Part shown: positions 7,593 through 16,763 of the stretch, piece by piece
Position numbering within the stretch: position 1 is the first letter of the stretch
Layout of the letters: each line of letters opens with the position of its first letter
From: Mesobacterium_A hydrothermale
GTDB taxonomy: Bacteria > Pseudomonadota > Alphaproteobacteria > Rhodobacterales > Rhodobacteraceae
Direction of reading: 5' to 3'
Length of the DNA stretch: 64,000 nt
NCBI RefSeq assembly: GCF_035818635.1
Contig: NZ_JAYLLH010000013.1
Coordinates: forward strand, 1-64,000
Made by a program: the position numbers and the translations under genes
The notes under the pieces: model-generated
Told to the model about the DNA's origin: nothing
Seen by the model: only the letters and a program-made list of their open reading frames with translations
Database searches by the model: none

Positions 7593-9935
7593 ATGACCAT
7601 CAAGGATATCTTCCAGTCCATGGACTATGGCACCGCCCCCGAAAGCGCAGGGGACGCGCTGGCCTGGCTGGTCGACCAGGGAGACCGGTTCGGGCATTTC
7701 ATCGACGGTGCCTTTACCGAGCCAGGTGACGGGTTCGAAAGCCGCAACCCGGCGACGGGCGAGGTGCTGGCGCTGCTGACCCAGGCGACGCCGGCCGATG
7801 TGGAGGCTGCTGTCAGCGCGGCGCGTCGGGCCCAGCCGAAATGGGCGCGGCTGGGCGGCGCGGGGCGCGCGCGGTTCCTGTATGCGCTGGCGCGTCTGTT
7901 GCAGAAACACGCGCGGCTGTTCGCGGTGCTGGAAACGCTGGACAACGGCAAGCCGATCCGTGAGAGCCGTGACATCGACGTGCCGCTGGCGGCGCGGCAT
8001 TTCTATTACCACGCGGGCATGGCGCAGCTGATGGCCGCCGAACTGCCCGGGCGCGAGGCGCTGGGCGTGTGCGGGCAGGTGATCCCATGGAATTTCCCGC
8101 TGCTGATGCTGGCGTGGAAGGTGGCGCCGGCGATTGCCATGGGCAACACCGTTGTGCTGAAGCCTGCCGAGTATACCTCGCTGACCGCGATGCTGTTCGC
8201 CGATATCTGCCGCCAGGCGGGGCTGCCCAAGGGGGTTGTCAATATCGTGACCGGCGACGGTCACGTCGGCGAGATGATCGTGAAGGCCGATGTGGACAAG
8301 GTGGCCTTTACCGGTTCGACCGAGGTCGGTCGCAAGATCCGCGCGGCGACTGCCGGGTCGGGCAAGGCCCTGACGCTGGAGCTGGGAGGCAAGTCGCCAT
8401 ACATCGTCTTTGAGGATGCCGATATCGACAGCGCGGTCGAGGGGCTGGTCGATGCGATCTGGTTCAACCAGGGGCAGGTCTGCTGCGCCGGATCGCGCCT
8501 GATCGTACAGGAAGGGATTGCCGAGCGGTTTCACGCCAAGCTGCGCGCCCGGATGGACAAGCTGCGCATCGGCGACCCGCTGGACAAGAGCATCGACGTA
8601 GGCGCGATCGTCGATCCGTCGCAGCTGGCGCGCATCCAGGCGTTGGTGGATGGCAATACCGAGGGTGAGGTGTACCGCACCCCGTGCACCTTGCCGAACC
8701 AGGGCTGTTATTATGCCCCGACATTGATCACCGGGCTGCACCCGGCCTCGCACCTGATGCAGGAGGAGATCTTTGGTCCGGTGCTGTGCGCCACCACCTT
8801 CCGCACCCCGGGCGAGGCGGTCGAGATCGCCAACAACACCCGCTACGGGCTGGCGGCGTCGGTCTGGTCGGAGAACATCAACGTCGCGCTGGACATCGCG
8901 CCGAAACTGGCCGCGGGCGTGGTCTGGGTCAATGGCACGAACATGTTCGATGCCGCGGCAGGGTTCGGCGGTGTGCGCGAAAGCGGCTTTGGCCGCGAAG
9001 GTGGCTGGGAGGGGTTGCAGGCCTACACCCGGCCCGCGGGCAAACCGAAGCCGCTGAAACCCGTGATGCCCTTCAAGGGCGACACGGTCGAGCCGCAGGC
9101 TGTGGACCGCACCGCCAAACTGTACATCGGGGGCAAGCAGGTGCGCCCCGATGGTGGCTATGCCCGCGCGATCCATAACCGCAACGGCACGCTGATCGGG
9201 CAGGCGCCCATCGCCAACCGCAAGGATGTCCGCAACGCGGTCGAGGCGGCGCAGGGGGGCAGGGGCTGGGCCGCGGCCACGGCGCATCTGCGGGCGCAGA
9301 TCCTCTATTACATCGCCGAAAACCTTGCCGCGCGGAAAGACGAATTCGCCGTGACCTTGAACCGGATGACCGGGACGCGCAGCGGTGACAAGGAGGTCGA
9401 TGCCAGTGTCGACCGGCTGTTCACCTATGCCGCCTGGGCCGACAAGTTCGACGGGCAGGTGCGGTCCGTGCCGATCCGGGGTGCGGCGTTGGCGATGCGC
9501 GAACCCTGCGGCGTGATCGGGGCATTCTGCCCGGACGACGCGCCGCTTCTGGGGCTGGTGTCGGTGATGGCGCCGGCGATCGCCATGGGCAACCGGGTGG
9601 TGCTGGTGGCCAGCGAACCCTTCCCGCTGGCGGCCACGGATTTCTACCAGGTCCTGGATACGTCCGACCTGCCGGGAGGTGTGGTCAATATCCTGACCGG
9701 CAGCCATGCCGATCTGGCCCCGGCGCTGGCCAGCCATATGAACGTGGAGTCGGTCTGGTCATTCTCGTCGACCGACCTGTCGGCGGTGATTGAAAAGGCG
9801 GCGGCGGGGAACCTGAAGCGCACCTGGGTCAACGATGGCGCTGCCCGCGACTGGTTCGGGGCCGAGGGCGAGGGCCGCCCCTTCCTTGAGGCGGCGACCG
9901 AGGTCAAGACCGTTTGGATTCCCTACGGCGCCTGA
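7593..9935 (+). CDS. Two-domain aldehyde dehydrogenase, ALDH16 family
   Basis: 780 residues, much longer than the usual 490-500 of an aldehyde dehydrogenase. Residues 1-500 form a complete catalytic module: PWNFP around N167, general base E263 (LELGGKS) and catalytic C297 (GQVCCAGSR). Residues 515-780 form a second, degenerate ALDH-like domain (KLYIGGKQV, then EPCGVIGAFCPDD) without the catalytic motifs. This architecture defines ALDH16; bacterial members are active because they keep the cysteine that human ALDH16A1 lacks. Adjacent deoC suggests acetaldehyde oxidation, though the true substrate is unknown. The leader is the repeat copy described at 7560. Confidence 0.88.
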   Translation: MTIKDIFQSMDYGTAPESAGDALAWLVDQGDRFGHFIDGAFTEPGDGFESRNPATGEVLALLTQATPADVEAAVSAARRAQPKWARLGGAGRARFLYALARLLQKHARLFAVLETLDNGKPIRESRDIDVPLAARHFYYHAGMAQLMAAELPGREALGVCGQVIPWNFPLLMLAWKVAPAIAMGNTVVLKPAEYTSLTAMLFADICRQAGLPKGVVNIVTGDGHVGEMIVKADVDKVAFTGSTEVGRKIRAATAGSGKALTLELGGKSPYIVFEDADIDSAVEGLVDAIWFNQGQVCCAGSRLIVQEGIAERFHAKLRARMDKLRIGDPLDKSIDVGAIVDPSQLARIQALVDGNTEGEVYRTPCTLPNQGCYYAPTLITGLHPASHLMQEEIFGPVLCATTFRTPGEAVEIANNTRYGLAASVWSENINVALDIAPKLAAGVVWVNGTNMFDAAAGFGGVRESGFGREGGWEGLQAYTRPAGKPKPLKPVMPFKGDTVEPQAVDRTAKLYIGGKQVRPDGGYARAIHNRNGTLIGQAPIANRKDVRNAVEAAQGGRGWAAATAHLRAQILYYIAENLAARKDEFAVTLNRMTGTRSGDKEVDASVDRLFTYAAWADKFDGQVRSVPIRGAALAMREPCGVIGAFCPDDAPLLGLVSVMAPAIAMGNRVVLVASEPFPLAATDFYQVLDTSDLPGGVVNILTGSHADLAPALASHMNVESVWSFSSTDLSAVIEKAAAGNLKRTWVNDGAARDWFGAEGEGRPFLEAATEVKTVWIPYGA

Positions 9936-9974
9936 ACCCGTGCTATGACAGGGGTGTGAGAGAGGAGTTCCACC

Positions 9975-10310
9975 ATGCCCCTGCCAGCCTTCATCCGTGC
10001 CCTTCCTGCCGCCGATATCCCGGTGCCCGAGGATCTGGTGACGACCAACGCGATGCAGTCCGAAGACGGGCTGATCGTGTTTTTCACCATTCACAAGGAT
10101 ATGGAAATCCCGCCGCATTCCCACGGCCCGCAATGGGGTATGGTGATCGAAGGTCGGTTCGAACTGACGATGAACGGCGAAACCCGAGTCTGCACGGCTG
10201 GCGACTCCTATGACATTCCGGCCGGAGTCGAACACGGGGCAAAGCTGACGGCGGGCACGATCCTGATGGATGTCTTTGCCGAACACGACCGTTACGCGTT
10301 GCGGCGCTGA
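9975..10310 (+). CDS. Cupin-domain protein
   Basis: 111-residue single-domain cupin. The first motif (PPHSHGPQWGMVIEGRFELT) supplies two histidines and the second (GDSYDIPAGVEHGAK) a third, giving a plausible metal site in a small beta barrel. No signal peptide. AGAGAGGAG lies just upstream of the ATG and gives a good ribosome binding site. It starts 39 bases after ALDH16 and may be co-transcribed. Function unknown: it could be an enzyme (isomerase or dioxygenase-like) or a binding protein. Confidence 0.8.
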   Translation: MPLPAFIRALPAADIPVPEDLVTTNAMQSEDGLIVFFTIHKDMEIPPHSHGPQWGMVIEGRFELTMNGETRVCTAGDSYDIPAGVEHGAKLTAGTILMDVFAEHDRYALRR

Positions 10311-10427
10311 CCTGCGGGGGTTTGCGGGAAGGCCGGGCGAAAACCCTTGGCCATCCGGGCCCGGATTTGCAACAGTCGGGGCAACGGTCACGCAACGCGC
10401 CCCGTGCCGGGCGCAGGGAGAATTCGC

Positions 10428-10970
10428 ATGAAGACTCATGTTCTTGCCGCCTGCACGCTTCTTGCCGGGTGCGGGTATTTCGACAGTGACACCATCGAAC
10501 GGCTGACCAATGTCTCGCCGCTCGAGGCCGATCCGGGCCAATACGAAGTTGTCGTGACCCTGCCAGAGGGGTTGGATATCCCGCGCGGCGGGGCGGTGTT
10601 GAACGTGACCGCGCAGCGCCCTGACACCCATGCCAGCAGCAGCGGGCGGTATGTTCTGCAACGGCGTGAAACCACCGAAGGGGCGCTTTTGTTCCGGGTG
10701 GCCCCTGGCGATCTGCCCCAACTCAAGGCGCAACAGGCCCTGATCCGCGACTGGGAGGCCGAGACCGGCGGCGCGACCACGGGCACATTTGGCGTCGATG
10801 TCGATGCCTGCCGCAAAGGCGACGGCCCCGATCTGAACGGGCTGATGAGCATTTCTCTGATCGAAGGTACGGGGACTGCGCCGCGTGTGCTGGTGCCGCC
10901 AACCCCGGTCCGGCAGGTGGTCATCACCGGCGGCGACAATCAGGTTATTCTGCCGCCCTGCGGGCTCTGA
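10428..10970 (+). CDS. YbaY-like lipoprotein
   Basis: 180 residues with a short signal sequence and lipobox LLAGC, predicted to be lipidated at C15. The mature part contains a YbaY-type beta segment (VVVTLPEGLDIPRGGAVLNV) of the kind found in periplasmic lipoproteins linked to type III secretion or heat-shock proteins such as HslJ. GCAGGGAG lies 9 bases before ATG 10428, which decides the start over longer in-frame options. Cysteines near the C-terminus (DACRK and PPCGL) could form a disulfide. Role unknown. Confidence 0.7.
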   Translation: MKTHVLAACTLLAGCGYFDSDTIERLTNVSPLEADPGQYEVVVTLPEGLDIPRGGAVLNVTAQRPDTHASSSGRYVLQRRETTEGALLFRVAPGDLPQLKAQQALIRDWEAETGGATTGTFGVDVDACRKGDGPDLNGLMSISLIEGTGTAPRVLVPPTPVRQVVITGGDNQVILPPCGL

Positions 10971-10983
10971 CAGTTTCGCGCAG

Positions 10984-11001
10984 CCGTCACAGAACAGTCA
11001 T
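10984..11001 (+). promoter_or_regulatory. PHO-box-like site upstream of the phytase-like gene
   Basis: Two 7-base half sites, CCGTCAC and CAGTCAT, are separated by AGAA. They match the PhoB half-site CTGTCAT at 5 and 6 of 7 positions with the correct 11-base period. The site ends 58 bases before the ATG of a secreted phytase-like protein, a sensible target of phosphate-starvation control. Confidence 0.55.
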
Positions 11002-11059
11002 TCCCCCGTTACACAAGCGGCGCACCTGTCGCGGGTGATTATCCAACGGGGATCCTGAC

Positions 11060-13219
11060 ATGACTGGACGTCTTGTTTGCCTGACCTCGGCCCTTGCGTT
11101 TTGCGCCGGTGCCGCGTCGGCGGAAATGAATTTCAACCGCATCGCCAGCTTTGAAACCTGGCGCAACATGGCCGAAGGCGCGGATACCAAGCGCGAATCC
11201 TCGGCCGAGATCATCGCCGCCAGCGACGACGGCATGACACTGGTCTATTCCGACAGCCCGCTGGGCGTCGTCGGCCGCATCGACATCACCGACCCGAAGA
11301 ACCCGCAGCCGCTGGGCAACACCGATATGGACGGCGAGCCGACCTCGGTCACCGTGATCGGCAATACCGCGTTCGTTGGCGTCAACACGTCTGAAAGCTA
11401 CACCAAGCCGGGCGGCAAACTGGTGTCGCTCGACCTTGCTTCTGGCGCGATCACCGGCGAATGCGATCTGGGCGGCCAGCCCGATTCGACCGCGCATGAC
11501 GACGCGGGCACCTTTGTCGTCGTCGCCATCGAGAACGAGCGCGACGAAGATCTTGGCGACGGCCGCGTCCCGCAGATGCCCGCCGGGTGGGTCACGAAGG
11601 TGATGATCGAAAACGGCGCGATGAACTGCGATGTGCAAAAGATCGACGTGACCGGTCTTGCCGCCATTGCCGGCGAAGACCCGGAGCCGGAATTCGTGGA
11701 CGTGAACGGTCTGGGCGAAATCGTCGTGACCATGCAGGAAAACAACGAAATGGTCGTGATCGGCGCCGATGGCACCGTGCTGAACCACTTCTCTGCCGGT
11801 GCTGTCGATCTGGTACGTGTCGATCTGGACGACGAGCGCGCCGCGCTGACCTTTGACGGCGAACAGCCCGGCCGCCTGCGCGAACCCGATGGGGTCCAGT
11901 GGTTGGACGACAACCATTTCATGATCGCCAACGAAGGCGATATGGACGGCGGCTCGCGGTCGATCACCGTGTTCCACAAGGACGGCACACTGGTCTACGA
12001 ATCGAACTCAGCGTTCGAAACCGCAGTTATCCAGGCCGGTCACTACCCGGACAAACGCTCGGACGCCAAGGGTGTGGAACCCGAGGGCATGGAATTCGCC
12101 ACCTTTGGCGGAACGCCTTATGCGCTGGTCCTGACCGAACGCGCCTCGACCGTGCAGGTCTACGACGTGACCAACCCCGCTGCGCCGGTGCTGAAACAGA
12201 CCCTGCCGTCGGGCATCGCGCCTGAAGGTGTGATCGCGATCCCGGAACGCAACCTGTTCGCCACCGCGAACGAGGCTGACCTGATCGAAGACGGCGGCGT
12301 ACGCAGCCATGTCATGATCTATGAATACCAGGACGCACCGGCAGCCTATCCGCAACTGACTTCGGCCGGGGCGGACGAACTGATCGGCTGGGGCGCGAAT
12401 TCGGGAATGGTCGCGGGCGAAGACGGTCTGGTCTATTTCGTCAACGACAGCTTCTACAGCTTCCAACCGCGCATCTTCACCGTCGATACCAAGCAGACCC
12501 CGGCGCGTATCGTGTCGGCGCTGGACGTGACCCGCGCTGGCCGCCCGGCCCAGAAGCTGGACATGGAAGGCATCACGCTGGACGGCAAGGGCGGGTTCTG
12601 GATCGCCTCGGAAGGCCGCACCGACCGGGTCATCCCGCACGCGATCTACAATGTGAACGCAAAGGGCGAGATCAAGAAGGAAATCGGTCTGCCGGCAGAA
12701 CTGCTGGCCAACGAGATCCGCTTTGGTTTCGAAGGCGTCACGATGATCGGCGATACCCTGTGGATGGCCGTTCAGCGCGAGTGGAAAGACGACCCTAAGG
12801 GCTTCGTCAAGTTGGTGGCCTACAACACCGAAACCAAGGAATGGGGCGCTGTCCGCTATCCGCTGGAGCCGAAGGGCGCGGGCTGGATCGGCCTGTCGGA
12901 AATCGTGGCCCACGGTGACTGGGTCTATATCATCGAGCGCGACAACCAGATCGGGTCGAACGCCAAGGTGAAGAAGCTCTTCCGTGTCCCGGCCTCGGAG
13001 ATGGTGGCCGCGCCGCTGGGCGGTGACCTGCCTGTGGTGAGCAAGCAAGAGGTCCGCGACCTGATCCCCGACCTGGCTGCCAACGGCGGCTATGTCGTCG
13101 ACAAGGTCGAAGGGCTGGCGATTTTTGCGGACGGCACCGCCTGGGTCAGCACCGACAACGACGGTGTCGACGACAGTTCAGGCGAAACGTTCTTCTGGAC
13201 CATCGGCAAGCTTCAGTAA
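11060..13219 (+). CDS. Secreted esterase-like phytase-domain protein
   Basis: 719 residues with a clear Sec signal peptide (MTGRLVCLTSALAFCAGAASA). The mature protein is a beta-propeller of repeated strands. The first half resembles LVIVD/YVTN-type repeats (GRIDITDPKNPQPLGNT, QVYDVTNPAAPVLKQT) and the C-terminal third is the esterase-like phytase domain (MEGITLDGKGGFWIASEGR, GFEGVTMIGDTLWMAVQRE, VEGLAIFADGTAW). Acidic residues in these motifs could hold calcium. The protein is predicted to be periplasmic or extracellular and to act on organic phosphate, but activity is inferred only. The PHO-box-like site upstream supports a phosphorus-scavenging role. GGGGATCC precedes the start. Confidence 0.75.
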   Translation: MTGRLVCLTSALAFCAGAASAEMNFNRIASFETWRNMAEGADTKRESSAEIIAASDDGMTLVYSDSPLGVVGRIDITDPKNPQPLGNTDMDGEPTSVTVIGNTAFVGVNTSESYTKPGGKLVSLDLASGAITGECDLGGQPDSTAHDDAGTFVVVAIENERDEDLGDGRVPQMPAGWVTKVMIENGAMNCDVQKIDVTGLAAIAGEDPEPEFVDVNGLGEIVVTMQENNEMVVIGADGTVLNHFSAGAVDLVRVDLDDERAALTFDGEQPGRLREPDGVQWLDDNHFMIANEGDMDGGSRSITVFHKDGTLVYESNSAFETAVIQAGHYPDKRSDAKGVEPEGMEFATFGGTPYALVLTERASTVQVYDVTNPAAPVLKQTLPSGIAPEGVIAIPERNLFATANEADLIEDGGVRSHVMIYEYQDAPAAYPQLTSAGADELIGWGANSGMVAGEDGLVYFVNDSFYSFQPRIFTVDTKQTPARIVSALDVTRAGRPAQKLDMEGITLDGKGGFWIASEGRTDRVIPHAIYNVNAKGEIKKEIGLPAELLANEIRFGFEGVTMIGDTLWMAVQREWKDDPKGFVKLVAYNTETKEWGAVRYPLEPKGAGWIGLSEIVAHGDWVYIIERDNQIGSNAKVKKLFRVPASEMVAAPLGGDLPVVSKQEVRDLIPDLAANGGYVVDKVEGLAIFADGTAWVSTDNDGVDDSSGETFFWTIGKLQ

Positions 13220-13226
13220 AACGGGG

Positions 13227-13281
13227 CGGGCGGGGCCATCCGGCCCCGCCCGCGCTGGTCTTGTCCGGGCTTTGCCCGGAC
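13227..13281 (+). terminator. Two consecutive GC-rich hairpins after the phytase-like gene
   Basis: The first is a perfect 11-bp stem (CGGGCGGGGCC, 4-base loop) at 13227-13252. The second is a perfect 8-bp stem (GTCCGGGC, TTT loop) at 13263-13281. No T-run follows. Together they can separate this gene from the convergent aminotransferase gene. Confidence 0.6.
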
Positions 13282-13355
13282 CCGGGGGAGGGGGCGCTGC
13301 CCCCTCTTTGCCGTTCCGGCAAATTCACCCCCGAGGTATTTGGAAAACCAAAGAC
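13282..13355 (+). repeat. Dispersed intergenic repeat, copy C
   Basis: A G-rich hairpin (AGGGGGCGCTGCCCCCT) is followed by GGCAAATTCACCCCCGAGG and TATTTGGAAAACCAAAGAC. The core agrees with copy D (49066-49094, opposite strand) at 27 of 28 positions, and the hairpin with copy E. It ends 3 bases from the aminotransferase stop codon. Confidence 0.8.
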
Positions 13356-13358
13356 GGA

Positions 13359-14762
13359 TCAGGCGCGCGGGGCGGCCTGCATCAACCCTTCGTCCTTGAG
13401 CCGTGCGTGGGCTTCGTCCAGCGATTTCCAGGCCCGCTCGATCAGCGTGTCGATCTCGTCGCGGCTGATCACAAGCGGCGGAGAGATGATCATCCGGTCG
13501 TAGACGTGGCGCATGATCAGGTTGTTGGCGAAGCAGCGTTCGCGGGTGATGTAGCCGACGGTCCCGGCCTCGGCCGCGAATTGGGCGCGGCTGGCCTTGT
13601 CCGGGGTCAGCGCGATGGACCCCATCATGCCGACGATCCTGGCTTCGCCCACAAGCGGGTGATCTGCGAGCGATTCGAACTTTTCCTTCAGGTAGGGACC
13701 GGTGTCGGTCGCGACCCGGGTCACGATGCCTTCCTCGTCAAGGATGCGCAGGTTTTCCAGCGCCACGGCGCAGGCGACCGGGTGACCGGAATAGGTATAG
13801 CCGTGGTTGAACTCGACCCCGGCAATGACCTCTGCCACCTCGTCGCAGACCACCGAGCCGCCGATCGGTTGGTAGCCCGAGCTGAGCCCCTTGGCGATGG
13901 TCATGATGTGCGGGCGGATGTTCATGGTCTGGGAACCGAACCAGTTGCCGGTGCGGCCGAAGCCGCAGATGACCTCGTCCGCGATCAGCAGGATGCCGTA
14001 CTTGTCGACGATCCGCTGGATTTCCGGCCAGTAGGTCGACGGCGGGATGATCACGCCGCCCGCGCCCTGCACCGGTTCGGCGATGAAGGCGCCGACGCGG
14101 TCGGGGCCGATCTGTTCGATCGCGGTTTCCAGCTCGCGGGCGCGGGCCAGGCCGAATTCTTCGGGCGACATCTCGCCGCCTTCGTTCCACCAATGCGGCT
14201 GGTTGATGTGGTGGATGTCGGGAATCGGCATGCCGCCCTGCGCGTGCATCCCCTTCATCCCACCCAGCGAGCCCGAGCCCACCGACGAGCCGTGATAGCC
14301 GTTCCAGCGCGCGATGATCACGTTGCGGTCGGGCTGGCCTTTCGCGTCCCAGTAGGTGCGCACCAGGCGGATGTTGGTGTCATTCGCCTCGGACCCCGAG
14401 GATGCAAAGAACACGTGGTTCAGATCGCCCGGCGCCAGTTCGGCGATGCGCTGCGCCAGCGCGATGGCCGGCACATGGGTGGTTTGGAAAAACGTGTTGT
14501 AATAGGGCAGTTCCTGCATCTGGCGCGCTGCGGCATCGGCCAGTTCCTTGCGCCCGTAGCCGATGTTGACGCACCAAAGACCGGCCATGGCATCAAGGAT
14601 CCGCTCGCCTTCGCTGTCGGTCAGCCAGCAGCCTTCGGCGCGGGTGATCACGCGCGGGCCCTTGGCGCGCAGACCGGCGCCCTGGGTGAACGGATGCATG
14701 TGGTGGGCCGAATCGAGCGCCTGAAGCTCGGCCGTGGGCATGTGGTTGGAAACCTGGACCAT
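13359..14762 (-). CDS. spuC: Class III aminotransferase, putrescine-pyruvate type
   Basis: 467-residue PLP-dependent omega-aminotransferase resembling SpuC, which transfers the amine of putrescine to pyruvate and forms 4-aminobutanal. PLP-binding residues are visible: SSGSEANDTNIRLVR for the phosphate, D262 (IADEVICGFGR) and Schiff-base K291 (TIAKGLSSGYQP). ATG 14762 starts a family-like N-terminus; longer in-frame starts run into the control region. It lies downstream of a GntR regulator and near a putrescine-type ABC importer, which supports a polyamine substrate. Beta-alanine or other diamines remain possible. Confidence 0.82.
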   Translation of the reverse strand: MVQVSNHMPTAELQALDSAHHMHPFTQGAGLRAKGPRVITRAEGCWLTDSEGERILDAMAGLWCVNIGYGRKELADAAARQMQELPYYNTFFQTTHVPAIALAQRIAELAPGDLNHVFFASSGSEANDTNIRLVRTYWDAKGQPDRNVIIARWNGYHGSSVGSGSLGGMKGMHAQGGMPIPDIHHINQPHWWNEGGEMSPEEFGLARARELETAIEQIGPDRVGAFIAEPVQGAGGVIIPPSTYWPEIQRIVDKYGILLIADEVICGFGRTGNWFGSQTMNIRPHIMTIAKGLSSGYQPIGGSVVCDEVAEVIAGVEFNHGYTYSGHPVACAVALENLRILDEEGIVTRVATDTGPYLKEKFESLADHPLVGEARIVGMMGSIALTPDKASRAQFAAEAGTVGYITRERCFANNLIMRHVYDRMIISPPLVISRDEIDTLIERAWKSLDEAHARLKDEGLMQAAPRA

Positions 14763-14804
14763 GGAATGTGCCTTTTGTCGGAAGTGTCCTGCGATTGCGT
14801 GCAG

Positions 14805-14820
14805 AATATGATCAAATTTT
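14805..14820. promoter_or_regulatory. TGATCAAA motif upstream of spuC
   Basis: AATATGATCAAATTTT sits 43 bases upstream of the aminotransferase ATG, between it and the GntR gene. The same core, AATAT followed by TGATCAAA, recurs at 15605-15620 upstream of the potF-type gene. Candidate operator for the GntR regulator encoded between them. Confidence 0.5.
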
Positions 14821-14843
14821 GGGGCGGTCAATTGACGCCGTGC

Positions 14844-15515
14844 CTAGGCCTGGATCAAACCGTCCCGCAGTCGGGTCATGCCCTGTGCCACGTCCTGCGC
14901 GATGGCGCGCGATGCGGCTTCGGCGTCGCGTTGGGCAAGCGCGGTAAGCAGCGCTTTGTGCAGATCGGGTGTATCGCTGGGGCCCAGTGTCTTCAGAACC
15001 CCCCGCAGCGACGGGCCGAATCGCAACCACAACGCATCGACCATGCCCGACAGAATCGGTGCGTTCGCCAGCGCATATAGCCCGGCATGAAAGCGATAGT
15101 TCTGCGACAGGTAGCCAAAAACATCGTCATCGCGGATCGCTGTATCCAGCGCCGCGTCGATCGAGGCCAGCGCCGCAATGTCGGTTGCCGTGGCGCGCGC
15201 CGTGGCGCGCCGGGCCAGTTCCGGCTCCAGCGCGTTGCGCGCCACCAGCAACTGTTCCAGGTCATTGCCCTCCAGCACCGGCACGCAAATCCGGCGATTT
15301 CCCTGAAAATCCAGCGCCCCTTCGGCGGTTAGTCGGCGCAGCGCCTCTCTGACCGGGGTCATGCCCGCTTGTAATTCCTCGGTCAGGCCCTGGATCGTGA
15401 CGGGTTGCCCCGGCGCCAGTTCGCCAAACAGGATCATCTCGCGCAGCCTGCGATACACCAGTTCATGCGCGGGCAAGCCCGCTTTTCCGACCATGGTTGG
15501 CGGACGTTCCATCAT
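14844..15515 (-). CDS. GntR-family regulator, FadR (FCD) subfamily
   Basis: 223 residues. The N-terminal winged helix (LREMILFGELAPGQPVTIQG, then MTPVREALRRL) is typical of GntR. The C-terminal all-helical FCD domain carries the histidine of the usual ligand/metal site (YRFHAGLY). ATG 15515 (MMERPPTMV) was chosen; ATG 15494 is also possible. It lies upstream of spuC on the same strand and divergent from the polyamine importer, so it is inferred to regulate both, probably in response to a polyamine-derived acid or amine. Confidence 0.82.
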   Translation of the reverse strand: MMERPPTMVGKAGLPAHELVYRRLREMILFGELAPGQPVTIQGLTEELQAGMTPVREALRRLTAEGALDFQGNRRICVPVLEGNDLEQLLVARNALEPELARRATARATATDIAALASIDAALDTAIRDDDVFGYLSQNYRFHAGLYALANAPILSGMVDALWLRFGPSLRGVLKTLGPSDTPDLHKALLTALAQRDAEAASRAIAQDVAQGMTRLRDGLIQA

Positions 15516-15604
15516 CGCTGCAATTGCCTGTTTTGGTATCGACACGAGTGATCTTGCTTTGGCTTTCGCACCATGAATAGATGCCTGCTGTTGCCATGAA
15601 TGGC

Positions 15605-15620
15605 AATATTTGATCAAACT
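15605..15620. promoter_or_regulatory. TTGATCAA palindrome between gntR and the polyamine importer
   Basis: AATATTTGATCAAACT contains the 8-base palindrome TTGATCAA at 15610-15617. It is 45 bases before the potF-type ATG and about 90 bases upstream of gntR. It pairs with the similar motif at 14805 upstream of spuC. Confidence 0.55.
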
Positions 15621-15664
15621 CGGGGCAAGGGATGCCAAATCCCGTCGCTCAAGGGGAGTATGGA

Positions 15665-16750
15665 ATGACACTGAAACTGATGACCGCCACCGCGGCGCTG
15701 GCTCTGACCGCCGGTCTGGCCTTCGCCGAGGAAGTGCGCGTTTACAACTGGTCGGATTACATCGACGAAGAGCTTCTGTCGAAATTCGAGGCCGAGACCG
15801 GGATCGACCTGATCTACGACGTGTTCGACAGCAACGAAGTTCTGGAAACCAAGATGCTGGCCGGCGGGTCGGGGTATGACGTGGTGGTGCCCACAGGCAC
15901 CTTCCTGCAGCGTCAGATCCAGGCGGGCGCCTTCCAGAAGCTCGACAAGTCCAAGCTGCCGAACCTTGTCAACATGTGGGATGTGATCTCGTCGCGGACC
16001 GCGACCTATGACCCCGGCAACGAATATTCCATCAACTACATGTGGGGCACCACCGGGATCGGCGTGAACGAAGCCAAGGTCAAGGAGCTGTTGGGTGACG
16101 ACGCACCGGTGACCTCCTGGGATCTGGTGTTCAAGCCCGAGAATATCGAAAAGCTGGCCGCCTGCGGCGTTCACTTCCTGGATGCCCCGACCGAGATGAT
16201 CCCGGCGGCGCTGAACTATATCGGGGAAGACCCCGACAGCCATGACCCCGATGTCATCGCCAAGGCCGAGCCGGTCTATATGGCGATCCGCCCCTACATC
16301 CAGAAATTCCACAGCTCGGAATACATCAACGCGCTGGCCAATGGCGATATCTGCGTGGCGATTGGCTGGTCGGGTGACGTGCTGCAGGCCCGCGATCGCG
16401 CGGCCGAGGCGGACAATGGTGTTGAAATCAGCTACTACGCGCCCGACGAAGGTGCGCAGATGTGGTTTGACCAGATGGCCATCCCCGAGGATGCCCCAAA
16501 CCCCGATGGCGCGCACAAGTTCCTGAACTTCATCATGGACGCGCAGAACATGGCGGCGGCGTCGAACTATGTCTATTACGCCAACGGCAACAAGGCCTCG
16601 CAAGAGTTTCTTGAGGAAGACGTGATCGGCGACCCGGCGATCTATCCGGATGCGGCGGCGATGGAAAACACCTTCACCACCACGCCCTATGATCCCAAGG
16701 TTCAGCGCGTGGTGACCCGCCTGTGGACCAAGATCAAGTCGGGCACCTGA
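15665..16750 (+). CDS. potF: Polyamine ABC transporter substrate-binding protein (PotF/PotD family)
   Basis: 361 residues. Signal peptide MTLKLMTATAALALTAGLAFA, then the family hallmark VRVYNWSDYIDEELL. Aromatic and acidic positions of the polyamine pocket are present in general form (for example YNWSDY and the later AIGWSGDV region), so putrescine or spermidine is the likely ligand. ATG 15665 has a strong AAGGGGAG Shine-Dalgarno; earlier in-frame codons do not. The protein is periplasmic. A strong hairpin between this gene and the ATPase probably sets its higher expression. Confidence 0.9.
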   Translation: MTLKLMTATAALALTAGLAFAEEVRVYNWSDYIDEELLSKFEAETGIDLIYDVFDSNEVLETKMLAGGSGYDVVVPTGTFLQRQIQAGAFQKLDKSKLPNLVNMWDVISSRTATYDPGNEYSINYMWGTTGIGVNEAKVKELLGDDAPVTSWDLVFKPENIEKLAACGVHFLDAPTEMIPAALNYIGEDPDSHDPDVIAKAEPVYMAIRPYIQKFHSSEYINALANGDICVAIGWSGDVLQARDRAAEADNGVEISYYAPDEGAQMWFDQMAIPEDAPNPDGAHKFLNFIMDAQNMAAASNYVYYANGNKASQEFLEEDVIGDPAIYPDAAAMENTFTTTPYDPKVQRVVTRLWTKIKSGT

Positions 16751-16763
16751 TCCTGACCGTTTC

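Noticed and set aside
6408..9737. A very long minus-strand open frame (about 1100 codons) across deoC and ALDH16
   Set aside because: It is antisense to two well-recognised enzymes, has Arg/His/Gly-rich translation without any domain, and arises from the high GC content.
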